Shown here one piece after another: positions 13,001 to 24,299 of a stretch of 64,000 nt of DNA; the first letter of the stretch is position 1; each line of letters begins with the position of its first letter. The position numbers and the translations under genes were made by a program. Below the pieces are notes generated by a model that saw nothing but the letters and a program-made list of their open reading frames with translations, searched no databases and had not been told where the DNA came from. The stretch is from Oopsacas minuta. Its lineage: Eukaryota > Porifera > Hexactinellida > Lyssacinosida > Leucopsacidae. The DNA is taken from NCBI GenBank assembly GCA_024704765.1, contig JAKMXF010000314.1, positions 343,418-407,417 on the forward strand, given 5' to 3'.

Positions 13001-13646
13001 TGAAAGTTTCATAATATATCAAAATATCCTGAAATATCCATTGTGGCAACATCAAGATAGTTCCGGGTAATACTCGGAATTAACTTCCGAGTATTCCTGG
13101 TAAACATCAGGGCTTGGATAACGGAGATCCCCGAGGGTTCAACTGGTTTACGACACCTATGCCGCATCCCCACACAGTAAACCCAAAGAGGAATTGCTCG
13201 TACCCCTCTTCAAAGGAGTTTAAACATTTGGTGCAGTCTTGAGTTTGATAATCCCGCGAAAAATGAAAAATTCACAATTAGTGTGTTTAATATTCGTAGA
13301 ATGAATGGAAGGTTAGGGCCACTCTGTATTGTACTTCTTTTTGTTATATGTTATTTAGTAATTTAGCTCAGTATTAGATGGATAACCTTTCAACTTGAGG
13401 AACATGATGTGAACCATATTCCCAAGATTCCTTGATAGAAAGAGAAAATTCTCGAGGAAAAGTTTCTTCTAACACTAACAGGGAAGTTATGGAACAGTAT
13501 TGGGATACTTTATCTTAGTGCCATGTTTCTCGAACCAACGCTGAAGCTGTTTACCTTCGTAGGATCAATAGCTGACAGAGAGGGCCAAAGAATCTCCTAT
13601 TATTATGTCAAAAGAGACGATCAAACTATTGAAAGTATATATATTG
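10068..13646. other. Part of JIP intron 2; decayed coding traces, small hairpins
   Basis: No intact gene. On the minus strand there are open, protein-like but unidentified traces at about 11230-11030 (RIGDRTILIVHGNRLWTQI), 12010-11760, and 12560-12400 (VIGGIRAEVLKSLRNN, then EEHLDNHAIHYLTYHG, then a stop). They look like remains of one or more lost elements. Small hairpins lie at 12301-12335 and 13069-13095. A GC-richer block at 12730-12930 includes a CCACGGACCC / GGGTCGTGG stem. Confidence 0.4.
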
Positions 13647-14315
13647 CAGTGTATTAGTGATTTCGTCTGTACGCGTACACACGAATATTTTTAGTGTAAT
13701 AGAGTTTACAATAGCATATGGGTTGTTTATATTATACCCTGTGTATTTCTAAGGCATTGTGGTTAGAGGTGTTCAAATATTATGCATAACTTGTCAACCG
13801 CGAGATCACGATACATTCGTGTTTATAGCTTCATTTTCTTGATATAGTTCTCATTATTTTGTTTGTCTTTATAGTTCCATTAAATTAGTATTCTTTTATT
13901 TGTTGTCTTGTTTGCTTAGTTCTTTTTCTGGCTCTTGTTACTTCCTAAAATAATTATGTCACTCATATCTATGTTATGGATAGTATATTTTATGCTGATA
14001 ACGTGGCATTAGTTTCATAATTTGTTTCGGAAATCCTCTTTACAATGTTACTGTAGTTACTACATGTTTGACTACTTATATTACATGTCTGATATAGTTC
14101 ATATCAAGGAAATAACATCCGATTAGTAGTAACGACAACAGCAAACGTAATAAAATCTGATCAATGACGCTACACTGATATGTACTAATCCAAACAAATC
14201 AAATATAAACAACCCATATCTATAGTAAACTCTCATACACTAAAATATACGTGTGTACGACTACCCCCGAAACATTTAGTGTATACGCGTACACACGAAA
14301 ATCTCTAATACACTG
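13647..14315. mobile_element. Long-TIR element, CAGTGTATTAG family, copy 1
   Basis: The ends CAGTGTATTAG and CTAATACACTG are the tips of imperfect inverted repeats of roughly 90-110 bases. The arms share GTACGCGTAYACAC, a block of the form TTTTAGTGTAWKAGAGTTTA, and ATATGGGTTGTTTATA near the inner ends. The 0.67-kb element has no coding capacity, and I find no clear target duplication. A second member with the same tips is at 46917-47418. The superfamily is not determined: the CACTG ends recall CACTA-like elements, but target site size does not settle it. Confidence 0.65.
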
Positions 14316-14925
14316 CGATATATAAAACTCAACTGAAGATGTGGAAGTCACCAGGAATATACCATGATTTAAATTACTCTAACCTTGAAATGCAACCTCA
14401 TAAGAAGATAAATATGATCGATTCAATTCGTCACAAACCGACATTTCCACGACACTTTCAATAAGAGATCAAAATACCTACATTGATTAGTAAAATGAAA
14501 CACAGCCGTATGTTCCAAAACGAGAGAATTACCACCTACTTGAACAATGGAATCATCATAAAGATACCCATTATTGTAAAAAATCACAATGTAACTATTC
14601 GTCATTCAGGCAATCTCATCAGAGAGCGAGAGGAATTTAAGTACATTTAATGTTTGACAATAATAACATCTGCACATATTTCAATGTAGTAAAGAACACA
14701 GAAGCGGATTGTGTAGTGATAGAAGGTTAAAAAACACCTTAATTATTGTGTGAGGAGATAAAATTACATTTACATTATACGTATTTACTTCATAGTTCAA
14801 AAATTGAATAAATATTTGTCAGAAAATTCTACGAATGAGTCATTATCAATGGACAATGGGTCACATGGATCATAGTCCACTGCTGGTGAGCCATTTACAG
14901 CTCTGGTCCTGATTGATTTGGATGT
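14316..14925. other. Intronic stretch without recognisable gene
   Basis: AT-rich sequence in the large JIP intron. The minus-strand frame 14605-14423 is short and unlike any family I know. No structure stands out. Confidence 0.4.
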
Positions 14926-15056
14926 GGTTAATTCGTTTGAGATGCACGAGAATATTAGTGAAATTTCTTTACCACAACAACGCTCATGAATTTGGCAACA
15001 TTCCTCATCGAGAAAGCTCTTTCGACTGCACTTGTACATTAAAGTCCTAATAAATG
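14926..15056 (-). pseudogene. hAT dimerisation-domain fragment
   Basis: Minus strand: TSAVERAFSMRNVAKFMS, matching the (S/T)SAVER(A/S)FS signature of the C-terminal hAT dimerisation region, followed after a frame change by SLIFSCISNELTTSKSI. Only about 130 bases are recognisable. It is a decayed scrap within the JIP intron. Confidence 0.4.
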
Positions 15057-15899
15057 CAGAACATGACTCAACATAGTCGTAAAAGATTGTTCAAAGGTTG
15101 CAAGCGTGGCATCCGGGGGATTCTCAGAATCTGCTAGAGATCAAGAATCATTATAAAACCTTCCTTCTACACAATTTTACCTTTGGCGCCTGGACAATTT
15201 CTCATGAACGCATTCGTATTGTTTGAAAATTCAACAGAGAAATTATCTCCCAAAACTTGATCAGCTCAGGAGGTTCATAAACCTTTAATAGAATCGCTCT
15301 TGATAACGAAACAACTAGAGGAGTTACCCCAACTAAAAATCTAGTGGATTAGATAGGATAGATGTAAACATCATGGAAAGATGTGCCAGATATCATTGCT
15401 CAATAGTTGGCAAGATTTATGAATTGTCAGGAACAACTGGTCAAGTCTCGAATATCCGGAAATTTGCAAGAGTGGCACGAAGATATAAAAAGGGATTCAA
15501 ATGATCCTGTAAACTATAGGTAGAACTAATAGTGTACTTCGAGGACAAGCCAAAATACTGGGAAATATGTCAGATATGCTGAATTCTCTTATATAAATCG
15601 GTATAATCGCCTCTCACATAAAGAATTTGACCTCAGAAGCCAGCTCTGCTTATGACATTAACTGATAGCTAATCATTTTCTAGCCCCCCAAGATCATACA
15701 GGGAAATTTGGTATGAAGTTTAGATTGTACGTGACTAGCTGTGTTTTGATTCTATATTCTTTCATTTTGATACACTGAGATCAAGAAAGATGAAAAATAT
15801 TGTAGTGGATGGAATGAAGCAAAGGCTACGGATCAAGAAGAAAGAAAACTACAGGAAGCTTTAGAAGTACAGTACAACTCGGATAAGACGTGTTAATAC
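15057..15899. other. Intronic stretch, possible upstream part of a decayed hAT gene
   Basis: Plus-strand traces such as EKYCSGWNEAKATDQEE at about 15805-15890 look protein-like and lie just ahead of the hAT remnant at 15900. No continuous frame and no recognisable catalytic motif. Confidence 0.3.
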
Positions 15900-16345
15900 C
15901 CACTAATTTGTTTGCTGAGGGGGGTGAAAGACTCAATACTCTTAACCTTTCATTGTAAGATAAAAATAGTAATGTTATGGATTTTGTCGACAAGCATTCT
16001 GCCTTTCAAGCAATAATTGACCTCTGAGGAAACAAGATAACTAGCGGTACGGTTACAATGTTTTCCTACCTATGTAGGTAAGTTGAAGATTGCGAAATTA
16101 GTATCAGCGAAGCGTTGCAAATTGCATTGCAGCGCATTTGCAATCACTTAAAGAAGATATCTCTAGATACTTCCCAGAAACAACAAAATCCAAATACACT
16201 TGTTTGAAATTCTTTTCTGACGAAAATCGATTACTGCATTCCTGATAATCACGATGTAGCATAGGATTATTTCATCAAACTTGTAAATGACTCAGGAACA
16301 CAAACATTACTTCAAGAGTTATACAAAGTTGGAAAGTAGGTCGTG
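15900..16345 (+). pseudogene. hAT transposase remnant (FAM200/ZBED-like)
   Basis: The plus strand reads MDFVDKHSAFQAIIDL, then ISEALQIALQRICNHLKKIS, then NSFLTKIDYCIPDNHDVA and LVNDSGTQTLLQELYKVG, with several in-frame stops. This order (K..AF...L..W, then HL..L..YFP, then NPF, then EL..L..D..LK) is that of the middle-to-C-terminal region of domesticated and transposon-borne hAT proteins such as FAM200 and ZBED5. The N-terminal half is not recognisable, and the C-terminal dimerisation tip is missing or decayed. It lies antisense to the JIP gene, inside its second intron. Confidence 0.5.
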
Positions 16346-18285
16346 GTCATAAAAATAGTTGCAAACCCTTGATCTAGAGTATACATATAAAGATCTTGCA
16401 AGTAGAAAAACAAGTAAAGTAGCTGTTTATTATACAAACATTTAGTTACTGAATAAATAATAAATGTCAAATCATCCAAATTATCCAGCCCATGGCCTAC
16501 TAGACTGTCCTCCCGGTTTCGGCGGCTATAAAGGTAACGTCTGTCTTAAGATTGAGATCAAGAGGCGTAGGACTTGATAAATTAACAACTAATGTTGGAT
16601 AAATTTAAGCAGGGCACCGATGAATCGGTTTCGTAGTGCCAAAGTTCAATGTATTTTTAGAATCAATCGTAAGCTGTTTCCGTACTTATCAGTTGTTTTA
16701 ACTATATGAAGCTCTCAGATTGTAAATAATGTGGAATTTATATATATTCCCATCGTATTTTCTTACTACATTTTCCTGAAAATATCTGTTAGGAAATACC
16801 AGTTTCGGAAGTATATAGAATCAAAGTTGTTACTACGATATACTGACAATATTGTATAGAACAGTGGGTCAAACTCCTACAGAGGATCACATAAATATAT
16901 AATAATCGATGGTAGCCTCTTAGAAATTATGTTCCGCCCATGTATAAATGAATATATAGATAATCATATCATAAGTTATAGTCCAAACGTCTAGTGATAG
17001 TATTCAAAATACTCAATTGTATTCCGAAAATTGATCATCAATTTGACTATTAGAAGATCGTAAATTAGTTCGTAATCGGATCGGAGATCCTTTTAGAATT
17101 TAAGATCTGAACTGGGAACGCCCATCATAATTTCAGCCAGGATCGGGATCGGGATCTAGATCCTTTAATTGAGGATCTTCTAATGCCCTAATTATAGGAT
17201 AGTAAATCAGATTGTAATTGGATCGAAGAATTTCTCAGAATCTATGAAAGAAACCGTAACGCTAGAGTAAAATGATGAAATATTCACAAATGAACATAAG
17301 TAGGAGTAAAAGTCATTCGCTGATTATGAATATTGACATAAAAAATAGGGTTAGATCCAACTGAAGGAGTAGGATGCATTGGATGTATTCAAAAGTGTCC
17401 ATAGGGGACATTAATGCAGGTAAGTGAAATTCAAGAAGGGTTTCCAAAGTAACATCACTATTCACGCTTATCTAAAACATCATGAGGATTTCAAGACCAA
17501 CTTAGGCTAAGAATACAATTTAGCCTTAAGACAACTCAGGTTAATAAAGAAAACACAAATATTACACTCAGGAAGTACCGTGTTCTTTGTTGTAAATACA
17601 TTCGATGCGCTAACCGGACTGAAGTATTTCAAAAGATCCAAATTCTCCAATTTTCTTTTGGATGATGTATACCATAAAACGTGTATAATTGGAGAGCTGG
17701 AACAGCGAATCTCCTGTAACCCCCACATTCCCTAAGTATATTTTCAAATGTAAATGTCTTTAACAAGAGATGTTAGATCAAAATGTAGAGCTATTTCTCC
17801 CAAAATTGATCTTCAATTATATTTGCTAAATATTTATGACCGACGGTATATGTTGAATAGAAGAATTGGTAAAAATATCCTCCTGAAACCGAAAGATTTC
17901 AATTTCCAATAGGGATAAATAAGCCCTTTTCTCCAAATACCAGGCTTGCCGTGGATGAGAAAAATCCCATCCATATCCATATCCATATCCATGTCATTTT
18001 TGCGTGGATATCCAACAACCAGGATATCCATGAATATTTCAAAGACCTAGAACATCTTATCTATAACGGCCATTCAAGGCTAGTGGTGACTATTATGTAC
18101 AGGTAACCGGTATGTAGATGTAGATTACTAATGAAAATCTATTAATATACTAAACGTTATAAACTGAAGCTCTAGATATTATGTAAACTGTCATTCATAA
18201 ACTCTTCGATATCACTATCGTCTTCAAATGGCTCATTGTTGATGACCAACGCAACTTCCTTTGGCTCGATTACAATTCACAGCTT
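16346..18285. other. Intronic stretch; internal repeats, no gene
   Basis: No coding sequence recognised. At about 17040-17240, words such as GATCGGGATC, GGATCTTCTAAT and TTAGAAGATC recur in both orientations, as in an old MITE. A short tandem CCATAT run lies near 17970-17995, and similar GGATATCC-type words recur at 19040-19090, hinting at one more dispersed repeat family. Confidence 0.4.
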
Positions 18286-18670
18286 CTTGATTATTGTGAT
18301 TACATTTTCTGGTATCTGATGTATACTAATTTCTTCATGACCGCCGGTGACATTCTCTTTCTCATTTTTGAAAGTAGGTTGCCGGCCTGGCTGAACAACC
18401 TCTCCACGGTTGCAGAAGATATTGGTGCCGAGAAAATTATCTTTGCACAGGTGGGCAGACGTGTTAAGACACTGTACCGCCAAAACTGAGTTGGATCCTC
18501 CATTGGTACCCGGGTGTCTCTGAATTCTTGGAGCTCTATACCAAGAGGAGTAGCCTTTTGCCTTTTGGCTAGCAACACCAGAATTCACGAGTGAAAGGGA
18601 TGAATAGCAGTAGCAATAATTGCATCATAATTGCACAGTATTGGTTACCTTCCACCAACATAGATCTTGA
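18286..18670 (-). pseudogene. hAT transposase C-terminal fragment
   Basis: Minus strand: AIIATAIHPFHS near 18640, a frame change, then DTRVPMEDPTQFWRYSVLTR, LPTCAKIIFSAPISSATVER, LFSQAGNLLSKMRKRMSP and AVMKKLVYIRY. This is the classic hAT C-terminal dimerisation region (SSA..ER.FS.AGN), and the frame 18578-18300 is open. Only the C-terminal third is present. It belongs to a different hAT lineage from the ZMYM1-like copies in this window. It lies in the JIP intron in the same orientation as that gene. Confidence 0.75.
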
Positions 18671-18879
18671 AAGAATTCAAAACTTTAGATGAAATCTGGC
18701 ACTATTCGTGACACAACAATTGCTGACATTACAATAATTGGCTACCTACTCGACTTCACCGATCTTACCGATAATAACTAATTTTCCATCATAATCGATT
18801 CTCAATTGGGAAATCAAATAATTTCATAATTTGATATTCATACGGTATGAAATAATAATCGTGTGCTGCTAGTTAGTTA

Positions 18880-18979
18880 CATGTAATACACCAGCTTAGC
18901 TGATGGGGTTAATTGATGGGGCCGACAAATTTAGATGGGGCGCTAGCCCCATCTAACCCCATACTAGAGCCGCCACTGA
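18880..18979. repeat. End of a hAT-type non-autonomous element
   Basis: The sequence ends with GAGCCGCCACTG, the reverse complement of CAGTGGCGGCTC, a tip common in hAT-derived MITEs. It is preceded by repeated GATGGGG / CCCCATC words. I did not find the partner end nearby, so only one terminus is claimed. Confidence 0.35.
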
Positions 18980-19938
18980 ACAACACTAGTAAGTGTACTT
19001 AGTAATATTGTTAATTTATTTATAACAGCATCCCTGTTATTGAATATCCTATGGATATGACCAATCCACCCATAGATATCCATATCCACGACAAGCCTGC
19101 CAAATACGGAACAATAGAGTATCCAAGAAAATGTATGGTAAATTCCCCACTGACAGGGGTAAATGTCACTGTTTTGAGGCATAGGTATCTCTAAAGTATG
19201 TCCAATTTCTCCCTCCCCGCTTAAAGAAGTTCCCATTTATATAGACTCTACTTATGCCATGTCAGTTGGCATCGTTCAGTGTCTTGAGACTAAATTTATG
19301 AAAATTGTTTCATAGTATTTTTCCAGCCACATCTAGTTGCGTAAATAAAGAATGACATCATTATTATCACAATATTTCTAGAGCAAATGCCAATTTAGAT
19401 AGTCCAATTCTGACTCCATTCTAGAATTCTACGAGTCTAACTTACCCCATGATAAATTGTTCGAGAATTTTAGAAGAGTGGATGAGGAATTTACACAAAA
19501 TATTTGTGCCACTTGGGCAGAAGTCTCACTAATCTAATTTGAAATGCATCTTGGTCTAACAAAAATGTTTCAAAATTGTTTGCATTTCAAGCAAAGTAAT
19601 AATAAAACACCGTTTAGAGATACTTCAAACAATTTTCAAATTTATCCCATTGTGGCACAAAAATTAATATGGTAATAGCTCAGCAAAATTTGTATCCATA
19701 TCTTGTTTCCCAAAAAAGAAATATTTGTATGTAATCATTATTCATAAAATGCAAATATGAAGAATGGTGCATATAGAACACAGATAAGCTAAAGATTCTT
19801 GCTACCGAAATTTTGAGTAGTGGCCTAGGAAATTATAAAAATTGGATATTACATGGCTAGTATGCATTGCAAACAAATTCTAAAGAATAACTGTCGGGAA
19901 TTTTACAGTTAGAAATTCAATAAATGTTTAGTAAATAC
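18980..19938. other. Intronic stretch before JIP exon 2's donor side
   Basis: No gene recognised. The frame 19236-18964 on the minus strand overlaps repeat-like GGATATGG words and is not protein-like. This is the exon-2-proximal end of JIP intron 2. Confidence 0.4.
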
Positions 19939-20213
19939 CTCTCTTCCATCCTGCGGAGATTCTCTGTGATAGATTGAATTTGTGCAGAAAATTGTTTGCA
20001 TTTTTGATTTGAAAAATCTAATTCTTCTTTAAACTTCCGAATTTCTAAATCATAAGATTCTTCAATCTTAATTAGTTCGGAATCTCTTTCACGTCTCCTT
20101 AATCTTTCTTCTTCGTATTGATTACTCAATTGTTCATTGTCAGTACTAACTGCATTGATCATATCTAAATAACGGCGATTATCTCTCTGAGTTGAATCCA
20201 GATTTTCAAAAAC
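19939..20213 (-). CDS. JIP3/JIP4-like scaffold, second coding exon (end of RH1, coiled coil)
   Basis: JIP3/JIP4 proteins (Drosophila Sunday driver) link JNK or p38 MAP kinase modules to kinesin and dynein on transport vesicles. This minus-strand exon follows an acceptor (gttaatag, just above 20213) and ends in GAGAG|GTATTT at 19939. It is 275 bases, entering in phase 0 and leaving in phase 2. It begins VFENLDS, matching the VLENLD end of the RH1 helix pair in the vertebrate proteins. DNEQLSNQYEEERLRRRERD then parallels their DNEQLITQYE..K.LR segment, and KFKEELDFSNQKCKQFSAQI is coiled coil. With the exon at 29458 it reads LLPLIVQ then VFENLDS across the junction. Conservation at and around this junction makes the family assignment firm; JIP3 versus JIP4 cannot be told apart, and most arthropods have a single member. 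Confidence 0.85.
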
Positions 20214-21504
20214 CTATTAACAGTCATATTACAACAGAAATTATATAGAGATACAAATAAATAATGCCTCATAAACCGAAAAAGGTTAACAAACTGGGAA
20301 CAGCAAAACAAAATTAGAAGGACAGGGAAGCAAGTGCATATGAAGCCAGGAGTAAAATTTCACTAAGGTTGGATGGAAGTGTTAGCTTATTTTACTTCTG
20401 GTTACTGATGAAAGGTATACAAAAATATGTCATATTACCAGTACAAATAATACAATATACCGTATTTCCCTGAATAAACTCTAGAGGTAGGAAAACACCA
20501 AGGCTTTGTGAATAAATCCATTTACTTTCTTAGAGACTATTACTGATGAAATTCTAGAAATCATTTCATTATAAAATTGAAAATTGTCCGGATTAAGCGT
20601 AAATTATGTGGAGATGTATGAATTTTGTATCACAATGAAACAGAGAATTCGCAAGGAGATTTCCCAAGGGAGGCAAACAAATTACTATGGGGGAGGACGA
20701 GGGCAAGGTGTTTTCACCCGCTTTCAAGAGACATGCCAAGTGGCGGATCTATAAATATATAGTTGGGTATAATCATCCAGCTGGGCAGTGAAGTCGTGTG
20801 GCTTTGAAATCTGGGGGACAACAAATATTCGATGAGGGACTATGGACCCTGTAATCTGGAAACAATATGGTCCAGGAGTGAAACCCATCACAAGAATTAA
20901 CTTATTGTTGAGAATTGGCCTTGGAGCAATGATCAGAGAATATTAGGGGTGCCTGCTCCCCAGTCACAAATAGCACGACGCCACTACAGCAGTGAGTCTG
21001 GGCCGTTGCAAGTATTCAAGCGTAGTCGCGGGTAGCCACAGGACAACAAGCTATCATTGTTACCACATTAATTACCTTTCTACTGTCATATAGGATTGAA
21101 CTTTGAAACAATTTCTCATAACAGTGTAAAACACATTTGGTTTGGAGTATTTTCGATTGACTTTGTGCTTTGCGTAAGTGAACAAGATTGATACATTTGC
21201 TCAGTGGTATACTCGAAAGATAATACATAGATACATAGATCAATAGAAGATATATTCGCGCAGATACTTGGGTGAGATTACATAATATATGAGGGTAAGA
21301 CACGAGCGAAATTTTACAGTTTGAATTGAGGAGGCATACCACGGAGTACAAGTTCATCAGAGGGGCTACCTCAAGTGTCAGTAGGAATGTATTCATAATT
21401 CTACGTATGCTAACTAAATTATATTAGCTGAGGTTACACTTTGGTATAATAGCAAGTTAGCAACAACTTAGTATTCTCCAGGCTTGTAAAAAGTCATTAA
21501 TTTT

Positions 21505-21750
21505 CTCAAATCAAATCATTTGAGATGTATGCAAATTTCAAATCAATTCAAATCAAATCAAATCAAATATTTGAAATATTTGACCTGATTGAAATTCAAA
21601 TCGTATTTCAAATCATTTCCGAATCATTATTAAATCGTATTCAAATTTTGAAAATGATTGTATATATTTGAAATATATATGGAAATGGTTTGGATAAGAA
21701 TAGAAAATGATTTGAAATTCATTTTCAAATCATTGTCGAATCATTATTAA
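21505..21750. repeat. CAAAT / ATTTG palindromic repeat block
   Basis: Words such as ATTTCAAATCATTT, TCAAATCAAATCAAAT and AAATGATTTGAAAT recur in both orientations over about 240 bases, so the strand can fold on itself in many registers. It is probably a degenerated fold-back MITE that expanded a CAAAT unit. No coding content. Confidence 0.5.
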
Positions 21751-21929
21751 ATACAAGTGTGAAGTTAGCCTAATATTCAACCATGTAAACTCCAATCATA
21801 GATTTTACTCACTTGTATACCTCTGATTTAAACGTAATTGGTATCATTCGAAAAAGGAGTGTTGGACGTTTTGGCAATATAAATAATTTTCAAAAATTTT
21901 ACTTTTTACTACTTTTGTATCATGCTAGG

Positions 21930-22430
21930 TATGTATACACCTTCTTTCGAAACTACGGTCAAAATTTTTGAGTTGATTTTGAAATTCCTTACAATATTTA
22001 AGAGATATTGGCTTTTCTTTAAATTAAAGTCATTCCAAAATTCCTACAACTCGCTAAACTATCAGATTTCAAAGTTGAAGTTGGAAGTTTTAGTTTAGGG
22101 GGTGGATTAGATTATACATAAGGTAGGGTCAGTTCAAACTGTTGTTTCTTAACCTTTACCATACTGAATATAAAATATATTACTGCTAATCGAAAGTTGA
22201 GGTGTGAACGTCTCTAACAATATCAATATTATCGTGAAATACCAAAAAATTAGCCCCCACATCACCATTCACAAATCCTAGATTCACAGATTTTTGTTTA
22301 TTACGAATCCCAACTTTGAAGTCAATTCTCGAAATTATTTACCAACAGATTCGCCTCAAACTTTACAGATACCCTCTATCGCATTCTTTAATTCAATTTC
22401 TTAAAAAGGCAGTGCCTGCTTGTAGTTTTA
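21930..22430 (+). repeat. Dispersed repeat, copy A (uninterrupted)
   Basis: Shares an ordered series of words with 37480-37692 plus 39466-39700. Examples are GATTTTGAAATT, then GTCAGTT near 22130, then GAGGTGTGAACG against GAGATGTGGACG, TATTACGAAT, and TCGCATTCTTTAATTCAATT against TCGCATCTTAAAATTCAATT. Here the series is continuous, whereas at 37.5-39.7 kb it is split by an insertion. Class unknown. Confidence 0.5.
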
Positions 22431-23495
22431 TTACTTTTTAATCTTTTAATCTATTATTTCCCCATTTCTTTAGTCTTTACAAGACTGTTGCTGCTGTATA
22501 GGCCATCGTTTTATCCTGTAAGCCCATACACATTGACTGTTATCTTACGTATAGGAAGGCACATTAGCCTCCTTGCGTTAGTTACCATTCTATTATTGCA
22601 TACTAATTTTCATTTTAAAAGAGGGCTTCGCAAATACTAAGTTTATTAACTAATTAAATAATTAATACAGCAAATTATTCATGTAAGAACAACAAACAAG
22701 TACTTATTCCAAATGAATGTTTTAAGTTGTTTCACCAAATATGATCTCCGCAAAAAGATCCGAATTTTTATCTGGTACAATTGTTTTGAACAATACAAAT
22801 TATAAGCAAAAGTACTATAATCAGATTGAAATAATAATGACTAATGAGAATCTTATAGACTAATACAATAGAAGATACAAAAATCGAATTGGATATCACA
22901 CATACTATTTGAGATATTTAGAATGCACACAATATATTAAGGATAGAATTACACATTATCTTAGCTTATTTAGTATAATAAGTACATCAGTAGAAGAGCT
23001 CTTCAATTAATTTGTCTAGACAGACAGTGTAGTGACTGGTGATATCCTGGTAATGGTAATTTAACCCAATGACACTTCTAAAATATAAATTGCTTTTGTC
23101 TTTTTTCAATCTTCTGGCTTGTCTTCAAGTACATTTGTTTGCTTCATAATAATGAAGAAATTCTCAACAATTTTCAGGTATTATCAGATGTATTTGACCA
23201 GAATTAAAGCATGGCACTCAAAATTATTCCACCCAATAAACAAATACTAATATATGCGTAAATGTGAAGTTAAATTATCAATCTGGTTCCCCTATCCCCT
23301 ATTCGAAGTATGTCCTGTACTTGTACAAGATTCTTTTAATAATACAATTTAGGAATAATTCCAATTTATAGATACAAAGGTGTAGTTTAAATTATACGAG
23401 TGGCTCCTCATTCTAAACTCCTTCCTGTTTTATATTAAGCAGTACAGATCGACTTTACACATCTAACTGGTTTAACAAATAATTAAATTTACATA

Positions 23496-23640
23496 CAGTA
23501 GAACTCGGTTAGTACGTACTTTCTAAAGAACAGAATATCAATTCTTGTACTAATTGCATAAGAAAAAGGTTCGGATAGGACGTACTTAGTACGTACTATG
23601 TTTTGCTTCCCGAGGGGTACGTCTTATCCGAGTTATACTG
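23496..23640. mobile_element. 145-bp pogo-like MITE
   Basis: The ends CAGTAGAACTCGG and its inverse CCGAGTTATACTG are flanked by TA at 23494-23495 and 23641-23642. GTACGTAC-type words recur inside on both arms. Very short TA-flanked CAGT-ended elements are typical non-autonomous pogo/Tigger derivatives. Confidence 0.75.
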
Positions 23641-24299
23641 TATTTAATCCATTACAATTTCCGATAAAGATCCGAAATATTCTTGTTTCACTTCTCTACC
23701 ATTAATGTTTATGTTGTAGTCAATTGCAGAAATTAGTTGCGCAAGTAAATTAGGAAAAATACTGCAGACACCAATTAATTAAGACTACATATACTAGGAA
23801 GTATTCATTGCATAAAATTAGTCAAATCTACCCTTACAATTGGCTCATAATGAATTCCGCTATGATTTAAACACATAGATCCAATAGGTGGTGATTCTAG
23901 CCTATCAATCAATATTTTCCCACACCCAGAAAATACCATCGATATATTTCTCATATCTGAAGTAAAACCCAAATATCTGTTTGTAACAACAGTGCTGATG
24001 CGAATAACTCAACAACAGTTCCCCATGTCTGGTCATTGCGCATTGTAGATTTAATTATGTGATCGTTAACAGTCCTATAATTTATTACAGATCGTGCAAA
24101 TTTGTTGCAAACAAACTTATTACAGTCTTCCTTCAATTTCCAATCATATTTTCTACAATAGAAGAACGCATAATATGGAAATCACTACTCCCTGTGAGAC
24201 AATAGGAGAGAGAAGAAAAAATTATTTCCATCTCCGGCCGGGAAGATGCGGCATCTTAGATGAAATATTTTCTTAGATAATATTATATTTCTTTTCATT
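23641..24299. other. Stretch next to a transposase pseudogene
   Basis: The minus-strand trace 24136-23951 could be the decayed C-terminal continuation of the pseudogene at 24300-26300, but no motif supports it. Otherwise nothing recognised. Confidence 0.3.

Larger units (their letters stand above)
20214..23495. other. Part of JIP intron 1; repeats, no gene
   Basis: No coding sequence recognised in either strand. It contains the CAAAT-rich block and dispersed repeat copy A listed separately. Plus-strand motifs at 20640-20990 (GC-richer) and the minus frame 21396-21016 are unidentified. Confidence 0.4.

Noticed and set aside
18277-18588. 103-codon minus-strand frame
   Set aside because: It overlaps the hAT dimerisation region in the wrong frame; the frame 18578-18300 carries the recognisable motif.
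21505-21750. CRISPR-like array because of regularly recurring CAAAT words
   Set aside because: Units are short, irregular and palindromic with no spacers, and the DNA is from an animal.
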